A stretch of 11,114 nt of DNA from JARRNO01 sp037384885 (GTDB lineage: Bacteria > Acidobacteriota > UBA4820 > DSQY01): positions 1 to 11,114 of the forward strand of contig JARRNO010000045.1 of NCBI GenBank assembly GCA_037384885.1, in the 5' to 3' direction. Under the pieces are notes generated by a model that made no database searches, had not been told where the DNA came from, and saw only the letters and a program-made list of their open reading frames with translations. A program made the translations under genes and the position numbers. Below are positions 1-6,800 of this stretch, one piece after another. How positions within the stretch are numbered: the first letter of the stretch is position 1; each line of letters opens with the position of its first letter.

Positions 1-365
1 CCTGGGCTTTCAAGAAGGGCCTGGGAAAGCTGGCCGGCGGCAAGGGCAACTACCTGATTACCCTGGCCGTCTTCCTCTTCGCCATCTCCACATCCATCAG
101 CGTCTCATATTACGGCGACCGGTCCGTCCAGTATCTATTCGGAGACTGGGCCATCATGCCCTACCGCGTGGTGTTCTGCGTCATGGCGTTCCTGGGCGCC
201 ATTTATTCGTTGAGGATGGTGTGGAGCTTCAGCGACATTGCGCTGGGGTGCATGGCCTTCCCGAACCTGATCGCCATTCTGCTGCTCACGGGGAAGGTGA
301 AAAAACGCGTGCGTACCTACGTGGAGTCGGGCAAACTCCGTCCTCCGCACGCCGGCGAAAAGTAA
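1..365 (+). CDS. Sodium:alanine/glycine symporter (AGCS family), C-terminal fragment
   Basis: Only the last 120 residues are in the window. The first complete codon is at position 3 and the start lies upstream. The visible part holds hydrophobic segments matching the end of AGCS transporters: a helix leading into an ISVSYYGDRSVQYLFG stretch (the family's S-W/S-YYG-x3-YLFG region), then a helix with VWSFSDIALGCMAFPNL, the conserved W-x2-DI-x2-G-x-MA-x-PN segment, and a short basic cytoplasmic tail. AGCS proteins are inner-membrane secondary transporters that import small amino acids such as alanine or glycine with Na+; the actual substrate cannot be read from this fragment. The stop codon is only 9 bp from the stop of the convergent ferredoxin gene, and I see no terminator between them. 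Family assignment is firm, substrate is not. Confidence 0.9.
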   Translation, partial: WAFKKGLGKLAGGKGNYLITLAVFLFAISTSISVSYYGDRSVQYLFGDWAIMPYRVVFCVMAFLGAIYSLRMVWSFSDIALGCMAFPNLIAILLLTGKVKKRVRTYVESGKLRPPHAGEK

Positions 366-374
366 CGCCTCCCA

Positions 375-1448
375 TCACCGCCGCCCTCCCGTCTCCCGCC
401 CGGCAACCCTTGGAATCTCCTGCCGGTACTGGGCCTGCGTCATTCCGTTCCGCCAGTGGCCGGTGGCCCGCGCCAGGCCTATCCCGCCTAAAATGACCAG
501 AAGGACGAGCCCCGCCGCTGCCAGGCCGGTTTTCATCCGGTTCCAGCTCCTCGTGGGTCCCGCGGCGAGCGCGTCGTTCACCGGGCAGGCATCCAGGCAG
601 AGAAGGCAGCTCGTGCATTCCGGCGATCGGACCGTCCCCAGCTCGTGGACTTTGAGATGCATTGGGCAGGCCCGGGTGCACGCCCCGCATCCCGTGCAGG
701 CCGCCTCGTAACGCTTGACCTTGGCCGGGCTGGCCAGTCCCGCCAGTCCCAGCAGGGCCCCGTATGGACAGAAATAACGGCACCAGGCGTTTTTGACCAG
801 GAAGGACAGCAGCAAGAGTCCGAGGAGAACTCCGAGGACCAGCCGCGAGGGATGCTCGAAGAAGAGGAGCATGCGGACATCCACCAGGCGGTTGTAGGGG
901 CTGTGGATGAAGTTTCCCACGGCGCTCAGCGGCATCAGGGCGATAAAGCCTGCGAAAAATGCCAGAAGAATGTATTTGGGCGCCATGAAGACGGCGTCCA
1001 GCCAGCGCGGGACCCTGTGGCGCGCCCAGCCGGGTGTGATCCAGGATCGAAGCCGCCAGAGATATTCCGAGAGGGTGCCGAAGGGGCAAACCCAGGAACA
1101 GAAGGATTTCTTGAAGAGAACGCTGAGCAGAACGGCCAGCAGGAGAAAGACGGCCGCCGAAGGTTGAACATTGTCCAGTCGGCCCGTTTCGAACCAGTGG
1201 CGAAGCCCCATGAGGCCGGCGATGGGAAGAAAAGCGCCGACTCCCGCCGGCCTTGAAACAGACGGGCCGCCGGGCTTCAGGCTCGTGTTGACGAACAGAA
1301 CGAACTGGACGCCGATGACGAGGACGAGCAGGAGAAAAAGGATCTGGAGGCTGCGCCGGAAAAGCGTAATGGAAGCCCTTCGCCTGTGGTTTTCTGAGGA
1401 AGGTTCGGTGGCGTGGCGGGCACTGGCCGGATCGGTTTTGGCGGACAT
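375..1448 (-). CDS. Membrane polyferredoxin, NapH/YccM-like, two [4Fe-4S] sites
   Basis: A 357-residue inner-membrane iron-sulfur protein. Hydrophobic segments lie near residues 28-54, 97-115, 154-175, 201-218 and 305-327. Two membrane-edge CxxxCP motifs are visible (C117/C121 in FCSWVCP and C223/C227 in WCRYFCP), followed by a bacterial-type ferredoxin domain with CxxCxxCxxxCP motifs at C251-C261 and C278-C288. This arrangement is typical of NapH, YccM and related quinol- or membrane-linked electron carriers. The partner and direction of electron flow are unknown, because no nap, nos or rnf gene adjoins it. The frame stays open 46 codons upstream, but I start it at 1448. There, a GGAGG (complement of 1456-1460) sits 7 nt before the ATG, and the upstream residues have no family character. 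It is a single gene, convergent with the symporter and divergent from the aminotransferase. Confidence 0.9.
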   Translation of the reverse strand: MSAKTDPASARHATEPSSENHRRRASITLFRRSLQILFLLLVLVIGVQFVLFVNTSLKPGGPSVSRPAGVGAFLPIAGLMGLRHWFETGRLDNVQPSAAVFLLLAVLLSVLFKKSFCSWVCPFGTLSEYLWRLRSWITPGWARHRVPRWLDAVFMAPKYILLAFFAGFIALMPLSAVGNFIHSPYNRLVDVRMLLFFEHPSRLVLGVLLGLLLLSFLVKNAWCRYFCPYGALLGLAGLASPAKVKRYEAACTGCGACTRACPMHLKVHELGTVRSPECTSCLLCLDACPVNDALAAGPTRSWNRMKTGLAAAGLVLLVILGGIGLARATGHWRNGMTQAQYRQEIPRVAGRETGGRR

Positions 1449-1469
1449 TAGAAGACCTCCACATGAACA

Positions 1470-1498
1470 AATGTAGAGAAATCGGCAGAGGGGTTCAA
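1470..1498 (-). promoter_or_regulatory. Candidate sigma-70 promoter for the polyferredoxin gene
   Basis: Read on the minus strand there is TTGAAC (complement of 1493-1498), a 17-nt spacer, then TACATT (complement of 1470-1475), each matching four of six consensus bases. It would start transcription about 5-8 nt downstream, just before the GGAGG ribosome site, giving a very short leader. This is a pattern match only. An overlapping broken inverted repeat (1485-1512) could be an operator. Confidence 0.35.
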
Positions 1499-1512
1499 GC
1501 TCCCGGCTCTGC
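1485..1512. repeat. Broken inverted repeat in the divergent promoter gap
   Basis: GCAGAGGGG at 1485-1493 can pair with CCC at 1502-1504 and CTCTGC at 1507-1512, with GG at 1505-1506 bulged out and about 8 nt in the loop. It lies between the polyferredoxin and aminotransferase genes and overlaps the proposed -35 box, which would suit an operator. There is no T-run, so it is not a convincing terminator. Confidence 0.25.
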
Positions 1513-1579
1513 GGTTGACGCGGTTGGCGAAATGCCCCATTCTTGATCCTTGGCCAAGCCAATGCGGGAGACTGGTGAC

Positions 1580-2767
1580 ATGACATCCATGAAACCCCAG
1601 GACATGAAACGCTTTTGGACGCTCGATCCGGAGGTGACCTTCCTCAACCACGGATCCTTCGGGGCCTGCCCCCGGCCCGTGCTGGACGCCCAACAGGTGC
1701 TGCGGGCCGAGATGGAGCGGGAGCCGGTTGCGTTTCTGGAGCGTCGCTTTGAGGTCTTGCTGGATGGTGCTCGTGAAGCCTTGGCCGAATTCGTCGGCTG
1801 CGACGCCGGGGGATTGGTGTTCGTGCCCAACGCCACGACAGGCGTCAACGCAGTTCTGAGCTCGCTTGAGCTGCGGCCCGGTGACGAATTGCTGGTGACC
1901 GATCAGGCCTACAATGCGTGCCGGAACGCCCTGGACGAAACCGCGCGGCGGTCGCGGGCAAGGGTAGTGGTGGCCCGTGTTCCGTTCCCTCTGGACTCGG
2001 ACGAGCAAGTGGTGGAAAGTGTTCTTGCCGCAGTGACGCCTGCGACGAGGGTGGCCCTGATCGACCAGATCGCAAGCATTACAGCGCTCAGGTTTCCGGT
2101 GCGGCGCCTCGTTGCCGCCCTGGCCCAAAGGGGCGTGGAGACTCTGGTGGACGGCGCGCACGCGCCCGGACAAATTGAATTGGATCTTGAGGGCATCGGG
2201 GCCGCCTATTATACGGGCAACTGCCACAAGTGGCTCTGCGCCCCGAAAGGGGCGGCGTTTCTTTACGTTCGCGAGGACAAGAGGGCGTCTGTCCGGCCCG
2301 TCGTCATCAGCCACGGGGCAAATTCCCCCCGCCGGGACCGGTCGCGCTACCAGCTGGAATTCGGATGGGCCGGCACCGGCGACCCCACTCCCTATCTCAG
2401 CGTGCCCGCGGCGATCGAGTTCATGGGCAGCCTTCTCCCGGGCGGATGGCAGGCGCTCATGGCGCGAAACCGTGCGCTGGCGCTCGAGGCGAGGGATATC
2501 CTCTGCCGGGCGCTGGATATGGACGCGCCGTGTCCCGATGGAATGATCGGCTCCATGGCCGCCTTTCCCCTGGCCGACGCCCGGGCCGCTCCCGAACCTC
2601 CGCTGTTGCTCGATTCGCTCCATCTCGAACTGATCGAGCGGTACGGAATCGAAGCGCCCGTCAGCTACTGGCCGGAGTATCCGCGCCGCGTGCTGCGCGT
2701 GTCCTGCCAGGTCTACAATCATTCTGATGAATACCGGCGCCTGGCGGAGGCGCTGGCGAGGGAATAG
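1580..2767 (+). CDS. Class V aminotransferase, isopenicillin-N-epimerase (CefD)-like
   Basis: A 395-residue PLP enzyme of fold type I, the usual length for the CefD-like branch of class V aminotransferases. Visible marks are the N-terminal LNHGSFGACP (about residues 22-31; the branch's substrate-side glycine/serine loop), NATTGVN (84-90, phosphate/PLP contact), DGAHAPG with D191 for the pyridine nitrogen and H194, and the Schiff-base lysine K217 in GNCHKWL. Relatives include epimerases, cysteine desulfurase-like and aminotransferase enzymes; the substrate cannot be told here. I see no cysteine-bearing desulfurase loop, so a SufS/IscS role is unlikely. The frame is open from a TTG at 1550 and an ATG at 1562. 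I choose the ATG at 1580 because GGGAG (1566-1570) sits 9 nt before it. It is first of three + strand genes and is probably cytoplasmic. Confidence 0.9.
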   Translation: MTSMKPQDMKRFWTLDPEVTFLNHGSFGACPRPVLDAQQVLRAEMEREPVAFLERRFEVLLDGAREALAEFVGCDAGGLVFVPNATTGVNAVLSSLELRPGDELLVTDQAYNACRNALDETARRSRARVVVARVPFPLDSDEQVVESVLAAVTPATRVALIDQIASITALRFPVRRLVAALAQRGVETLVDGAHAPGQIELDLEGIGAAYYTGNCHKWLCAPKGAAFLYVREDKRASVRPVVISHGANSPRRDRSRYQLEFGWAGTGDPTPYLSVPAAIEFMGSLLPGGWQALMARNRALALEARDILCRALDMDAPCPDGMIGSMAAFPLADARAAPEPPLLLDSLHLELIERYGIEAPVSYWPEYPRRVLRVSCQVYNHSDEYRRLAEALARE

Positions 2768-2861
2768 GCCGATTCACGGCATCTTTTCTCCCGGCGGGGA
2801 TTGCGCAGCCGGCCGCAGGAGCCCCGGCGCCCTTCACGCTATACTGCCATGGGAGGTGACG

Positions 2862-3533
2862 ATGGACGAATCACCCGGCGCAGTTCGGATCGACATGAAG
2901 GCCGGCGGCACAGCCCTTGGCTGGGCGACTTGTCTGGGAGCGTGCGTGAAGGCTTCGCCGGCCTCCCTCCTGGATGAGATTCGCAGGGCCGTGGACCAGG
3001 TTGCGGCTTCGGCGGCTTCACCCGAGCGGGAAGCGGTGCGTAAGGAAGTCCGGGATATGCTCCGGTTCGGCCGGTACAAACCGACGGGGCGCGGTAAGCC
3101 GGCCAGCGAATACCTGGTCCGTGAAGCTGTGCAGGACACCTTTCCAGTCATCAACGCATTGGCTGACATCAACAACCTGGTGTCGCTCGAAACCGGCCTA
3201 CCCATTTCCATCATCGATCTGGACAGGGCGGGTGCGCTCGAATTCAGGTTGAGGCGCGGAAAGCCAGGCGAATCCTATGTCTTTAATCCTTCGGGGCAGG
3301 TGATCGACCTGGCCGATCTCCAGCTTCTCTCGGCCGGACCGGATGACCGGCCCGTCGCCACGCCGGACAAGGACTGCCAAGCGACCAAAACGGATGGCGG
3401 AACCTGCAATGCCCTGGCCGTGATTTACGCTCCAACGGCCCGTGCAGGGGAGGCGGCTTCCGCCGCCGCGCGGATGGCCGACCTGTTCACCTCATGCTGC
3501 GGGGGAGCTGTGAGCCACGGCTGCCTTACGTGA
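2862..3533 (+). CDS. Stand-alone B3/4 (PheRS beta-subunit-like) domain protein
   Basis: A 223-residue protein carrying the B3/4 fold found in the beta subunit of phenylalanyl-tRNA synthetase, where it edits mischarged tRNA. Conserved signatures are the RYKPTGRGKPASEYL segment (71-85), INALADINNLVSLETGLPI (97-115) and DLDRAGALEFR with a following GE (119-137). A T/CGG region lies near the C-terminus. Free-standing members are widespread and their role is not settled; proofreading of an aminoacyl-tRNA or another small ligand-binding role are options. Cysteines are notable: C24, C28, C172, C182, C212, C213 and C221, with C212-C213-GG near the end. I start at 2862, where GGAGG (2852-2856) is 5 nt upstream; the longer open frame back to 2727 overlaps the aminotransferase and lacks family residues. 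It follows the aminotransferase by 94 bp. Confidence 0.85.
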   Translation: MDESPGAVRIDMKAGGTALGWATCLGACVKASPASLLDEIRRAVDQVAASAASPEREAVRKEVRDMLRFGRYKPTGRGKPASEYLVREAVQDTFPVINALADINNLVSLETGLPISIIDLDRAGALEFRLRRGKPGESYVFNPSGQVIDLADLQLLSAGPDDRPVATPDKDCQATKTDGGTCNALAVIYAPTARAGEAASAAARMADLFTSCCGGAVSHGCLT

Positions 3534-3624
3534 ACAGGCCGGCGGTGGGAACACGACAGAGGCCTTCCGGGTCTGAAAAGAAGTAGCTGGAAGACGTAGA
3601 ATGCTTTCGTCCGAGGGGTGGCGA

Positions 3625-4710
3625 ATGTTTCGTCAACACGCACTTTCCAGGGCCGTTCCGGCGGCGGTGCTTGCCGCCGTTCTCTCCTGCGTCCCGCCGA
3701 AGCCGCCGCCGCAGCAGCTCCGGAAAGCGCCCGGCCCCTATGCCGCCATCGACGCCCATGCCCTCAGCGCTCCCGCCGCGGCGGCCGGCTCCGTCCACAA
3801 GCTGGCCCGGTACCTCGTCAGGCCTGCCCGCAACGAGCGGGAAAAGGCGCGGGCGATCTTCCGGTGGATCTGCGCCAACGTGGACTACAACGTCGCCGGT
3901 TACGAGACAGGCCATTTCGGCGCTGAAGATCCGCTCTCGGTCATGAGGACCCACGAGGCTGTCTGCGAAGGATTCTCCAACTTGTTCCAGGCCTTGGCGG
4001 AGGCGGCGGGCTTGCAGGCGGTGACGATCCACGGGTACGCAAAGGGATTGGGATACGAAGCCGGAGACGACTTTCACGGGCCGACCAACCACGCCTGGAA
4101 TGCGGTGCGCATCGACGGCGCCTGGAGGTTGGTGGACTGTACATGGGGAGCGGGGGCCGTCAACGACCAGGGAAAGTATGAGAGACGGTTTGAACCCTGG
4201 TATTTTCTCACCCCGCCGGAGCAGTTTCTTTACACGCACTGGCCGAAAGAGTCCCGATGGCAGCTTGTAAAGCACCCCATATCGCTCGCTCGATTCCAGC
4301 GGCTGCCGTATCTCAAGCCGGCCTTCTTCAAGGAGGGCCTTCAACTCCTGAACCATCGAACGGACGTGATCCGGGCGGAGGGGCCGCTGATCGAGATCGG
4401 CCTGGAAGGTCCCGGCGAAACGCTCATCCTGGCCCGGCTTATGCAGCGTGGGGAGAAGAAGCCCGGATCGCTCGTGCAGGTTGAGAGACAGGACAAAAAA
4501 ATCGGAATCAAGGTGCTGACGCCGCATCCCGGCGTCTATCTCCTTCGCATCTATGCGACCCACAAGGGCGGTCCCACGCGGGGAAAGATGAGAATCTACG
4601 ATTGGGCCCTGGACTACAGGATCGTGGTCCGCCGGGGAGCGCCCGGAAAAACAGTCGAGGAATATCTCCGCAAGAAGGGGAGGCGCGTGAAACGGCCGGC
4701 GCAGAATTAG
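3625..4710 (+). CDS. Predicted lipoprotein with transglutaminase / KY-peptidase-like domain
   Basis: A 361-residue protein. The N-terminus is a short basic start, a hydrophobic run and VLSC ending at C22, which fits a lipoprotein signal (lipobox weak at -3/-2), then a Pro-rich linker. The transglutaminase-core domain covers about 60-190, with the triad C114 (in AVCEGF), H156 (in NHAWNAV) and D171 (in VDCTWG). After it, YFLTPPEQFLYTHWP (from 193) and WQL-x-KHPIS match kyphoscoliosis-peptidase-like (KY) proteins. The C-terminal part, with PGVYLLRIYA near 302-311, is probably a beta-sandwich. It likely acts outside the cytoplasm as a peptidase or cross-linking enzyme; substrate unknown. The ATG at 3625 is preferred (GAGGGG at 3613-3618, 6 nt upstream) over the in-frame ATG at 3601, since it gives a compact signal sequence. 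Confidence 0.85.
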   Translation: MFRQHALSRAVPAAVLAAVLSCVPPKPPPQQLRKAPGPYAAIDAHALSAPAAAAGSVHKLARYLVRPARNEREKARAIFRWICANVDYNVAGYETGHFGAEDPLSVMRTHEAVCEGFSNLFQALAEAAGLQAVTIHGYAKGLGYEAGDDFHGPTNHAWNAVRIDGAWRLVDCTWGAGAVNDQGKYERRFEPWYFLTPPEQFLYTHWPKESRWQLVKHPISLARFQRLPYLKPAFFKEGLQLLNHRTDVIRAEGPLIEIGLEGPGETLILARLMQRGEKKPGSLVQVERQDKKIGIKVLTPHPGVYLLRIYATHKGGPTRGKMRIYDWALDYRIVVRRGAPGKTVEEYLRKKGRRVKRPAQN

Positions 4711-4865
4711 CATAATGAAAGAAATGCGCGTTTGGAAATTGAAGCCTTCAGGAGGGGCGGGCGCGGGTTCTGTGAACCGGCGGATGCGATCCCGGCGGCC
4801 GGATGCTGCGGAAAATCGCCGCCCGTCATGCTGTCATCGTTTATCGATGCGCTCCTGGTTCAGCG
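4711..4865. other. Convergent intergenic gap, no clear terminator
   Basis: This 155-bp stretch lies between the stop of the transglutaminase-like gene (+) and the stop of hydA (-). Two small hairpins are visible: GGTTC/GAACC with a 3-nt loop (4766-4778) and CATCG/CGATG with a 5-nt loop (4835-4849). Neither is followed by a T-run on either strand, so I cannot call an intrinsic terminator. I see no gene here. Confidence 0.5.
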
Positions 4866-6800
4866 TTACCAGATGTATTTGCCCCTGGGGGTGTACTTGG
4901 TGTGAAGCAGGCGGTGGCTTTCCATCCCGGACGGGCCCTTCGCCAGAAATTCGCCGTACAACCTCAGAATGTCGGGATTTTCGTAAGATTTTCTTACGGT
5001 GTAGTGTTCATCCTCCGAATAGAGCGCACGGGCCCTGGCGGCCCGGATAGACGGACTGGTTGGAATCGGCTGCCCCCCGCCGCCCAGGCAGCCGCCCGGG
5101 CAAGCCATGAACTCGATGAAGTCGCACGATGAGAACCGCCCTCCTGACGCGATGTCCTCCAGAACCCGCCTCGCGTTGGCCGTGCCGTGGCACACCCCCA
5201 CGCGGAGCATCCTGCCTTCCATCCAGCGGAAATCTTTGAACAGCCCGCCGATCATGGCGGGAACGGGACCGGTCTTTCCGACGGGAATTTCAGCGTACTT
5301 GATGCCTTTGAATCCACGGACCGGCAGCGCCTGTCCCTGGCCGAAGAGGTTCTCGATCCGGGAGCCGGTGACCCATTCGAGCACGGTGCGCATGGCCGAT
5401 TCCATGACGCCGCCCGTTGCGCCGAATACGACCCCCGAGCCGCTGGTGGTGCCGAACGGCTCGTCGAATCCGCTGTCAGGCAGGTTGGGCAGGTCAATCC
5501 CCGCCTCCTTGATCATTGCCGCCATTTCACGCGTCGTCAGACCGTAGTCGATATCTTTGAAGCCTGAAGCGCACATTTCCGGACGGTTGCACTCGAACTT
5601 CTTGGCGGAGCATGGCATGAGCGCCACCGTGACGATACCGCCGGGATCGATCTCATGCTTTCTCGCGTAATAGGTCTTGATCAAGGCGCCGAACATCTGC
5701 TGCGGACTTTTCGTGGTCGAAAGGTGAGGCAGCATCTGGGGAAAGAAATGCTCTACGTACTCTACCCAGGACGGGCAGCACGAGGTGAACTGGGGCATGG
5801 GATGGGTGAGCGTGTCCCCCTGCGCCGATTCCCTGAGACGAAGCAGCAGCTCGGCACCCTCCTCGATGACGGTCAAATCCGCGGCGAAATTGGTGTCGAA
5901 TACGCGGTCGAATCCGCAATAGCGAAGAGCCGTGTTCATTTTGAACGTCAACGGGATCCCGGCCGGCAGGCCGAAGCACTCGCCGATGGCCGCCCTCGGA
6001 GAGGGCGCGGTCTGAATGACCACGTGCCGCTCGGGATTATCGATGGCTTCCCAGACCTCGTCTGTCGGATCGTTCGCTGCGAGTGCGGAGGTTGGACAAC
6101 GATTAATGCACTGGCCGCATCCGATGCAGATCACTTCCCCGAGGGGACGGCTCATGTAAGGGGCGATCCGGGTCTCGCCGCCGCGTTCGACCGCTTCGAG
6201 AACGCCCACTTCCTGGATGTCGATGCACGTGCGCACGCAGCGACGGCAGAGGATGCACTTGTTCATGTCGCGGATGACCGCATAACTGGAGTTGTCCACG
6301 GCGTAGCGGCGGTGTGTCTGCCGGCCGAAGCGGAAGAAATCCACACCGTATTCGTCCGCAAGGGTCTGGAGCTCGCAGTTCCGGTTTCTCCAGCAGGTGT
6401 AGCATTCCCCGTAGTGGTTGGCCAACATGAGGTCGAGAATGTGGCGCCGGGCCTGCCGGACCTTCCGGGTGTGGGTCCTGACCTGGATCGGCGAGGTTAC
6501 AGGGAAGGCGCAGGCCGCCTGAAGCGTCTTCATCCCCTCGACTTCCACGACGCAGATCCGGCAGATGCCGGCGATGCAGAGATCGTCGTGCTGACACAGC
6601 GTGGGAATCTTGATGTTGTGTTCTCTGGCGGCTTCCAGAATGGTGGTTCCGAAAGGGACCTGAAGGTCTCTCCCATCGATGGCGAGGCGGACGGATCCTC
6701 CGATTCCTCCGGCGAAGTCGGTCTTGTCCGGGCCGCCCCGCCGCTGGCTCATGGGCGCCCTCGGAGCGGCGTCTGCGCCTTTCGCGCGCCTGTCACTCAT
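4866..6800 (-). CDS. hydA: [FeFe] hydrogenase catalytic subunit HydA (group A, NAD-linked type)
   Basis: A 644-residue subunit that forms or oxidises H2. Domains in order: NuoG-like [2Fe-2S] (C69, C80, C83, C97), His-ligated [4Fe-4S] (H129, C133, C136, C142), two ferredoxin [4Fe-4S] clusters (C182/C185/C188/C192 and C225/C228/C231/C235), then the H-cluster domain. The H-cluster motifs are TSCCPSW (C341, C342), MPCSAKKFE (C397) and FMACPGGCLGGGGQP (C567, C571). By alignment with Clostridium CpI, the proton-path residues E314, E317, C341 and S361 are kept. The C-terminal 60 residues (SEDEHY to SHRLLHTKY) resemble the small subunit of periplasmic [FeFe] hydrogenases, and no extra C-terminal [2Fe-2S] domain follows. 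The start at 6800 has GGAGG 5 nt upstream and overlaps hydB by 8 nt; the ATG at 6752 is possible. Maturases HydEFG must be encoded elsewhere. Cytoplasmic; no Tat signal. Confidence 0.97.
   Translation of the reverse strand: MSDRRAKGADAAPRAPMSQRRGGPDKTDFAGGIGGSVRLAIDGRDLQVPFGTTILEAAREHNIKIPTLCQHDDLCIAGICRICVVEVEGMKTLQAACAFPVTSPIQVRTHTRKVRQARRHILDLMLANHYGECYTCWRNRNCELQTLADEYGVDFFRFGRQTHRRYAVDNSSYAVIRDMNKCILCRRCVRTCIDIQEVGVLEAVERGGETRIAPYMSRPLGEVICIGCGQCINRCPTSALAANDPTDEVWEAIDNPERHVVIQTAPSPRAAIGECFGLPAGIPLTFKMNTALRYCGFDRVFDTNFAADLTVIEEGAELLLRLRESAQGDTLTHPMPQFTSCCPSWVEYVEHFFPQMLPHLSTTKSPQQMFGALIKTYYARKHEIDPGGIVTVALMPCSAKKFECNRPEMCASGFKDIDYGLTTREMAAMIKEAGIDLPNLPDSGFDEPFGTTSGSGVVFGATGGVMESAMRTVLEWVTGSRIENLFGQGQALPVRGFKGIKYAEIPVGKTGPVPAMIGGLFKDFRWMEGRMLRVGVCHGTANARRVLEDIASGGRFSSCDFIEFMACPGGCLGGGGQPIPTSPSIRAARARALYSEDEHYTVRKSYENPDILRLYGEFLAKGPSGMESHRLLHTKYTPRGKYIW

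Noticed and set aside
286..1470. A 394-codon minus-strand frame overlapping the polyferredoxin gene
   Set aside because: It is a frame shadow. The cysteine motifs are intact only in the 375-1448 frame.
1515..1543. TTGACG with CATTCT 17 nt downstream as a promoter for the aminotransferase
   Set aside because: The -35 is good, but the -10 matches only three of six bases, so I left it out of the feature list.
1448..2722. A 424-codon minus-strand open frame opposite the aminotransferase
   Set aside because: It is antisense to a well-conserved PLP enzyme, with low-complexity His/Gly/Arg-rich translation and no ribosome site of note.
2840..2845. TATACT as a -10 box for the B3/4 gene
   Set aside because: No -35 box at a usable distance, and the start of transcription would fall inside the ribosome site at 2852-2856.
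3526..4713. A 395-codon minus-strand open frame opposite the transglutaminase-like gene
   Set aside because: The + strand has a complete catalytic triad and a signal sequence; the minus frame has no recognisable domain.
4766..4849. Hairpins in the gap between the transglutaminase-like gene and hydA as terminators
   Set aside because: Stems are only 5 bp and neither is followed by a T-run on either strand.
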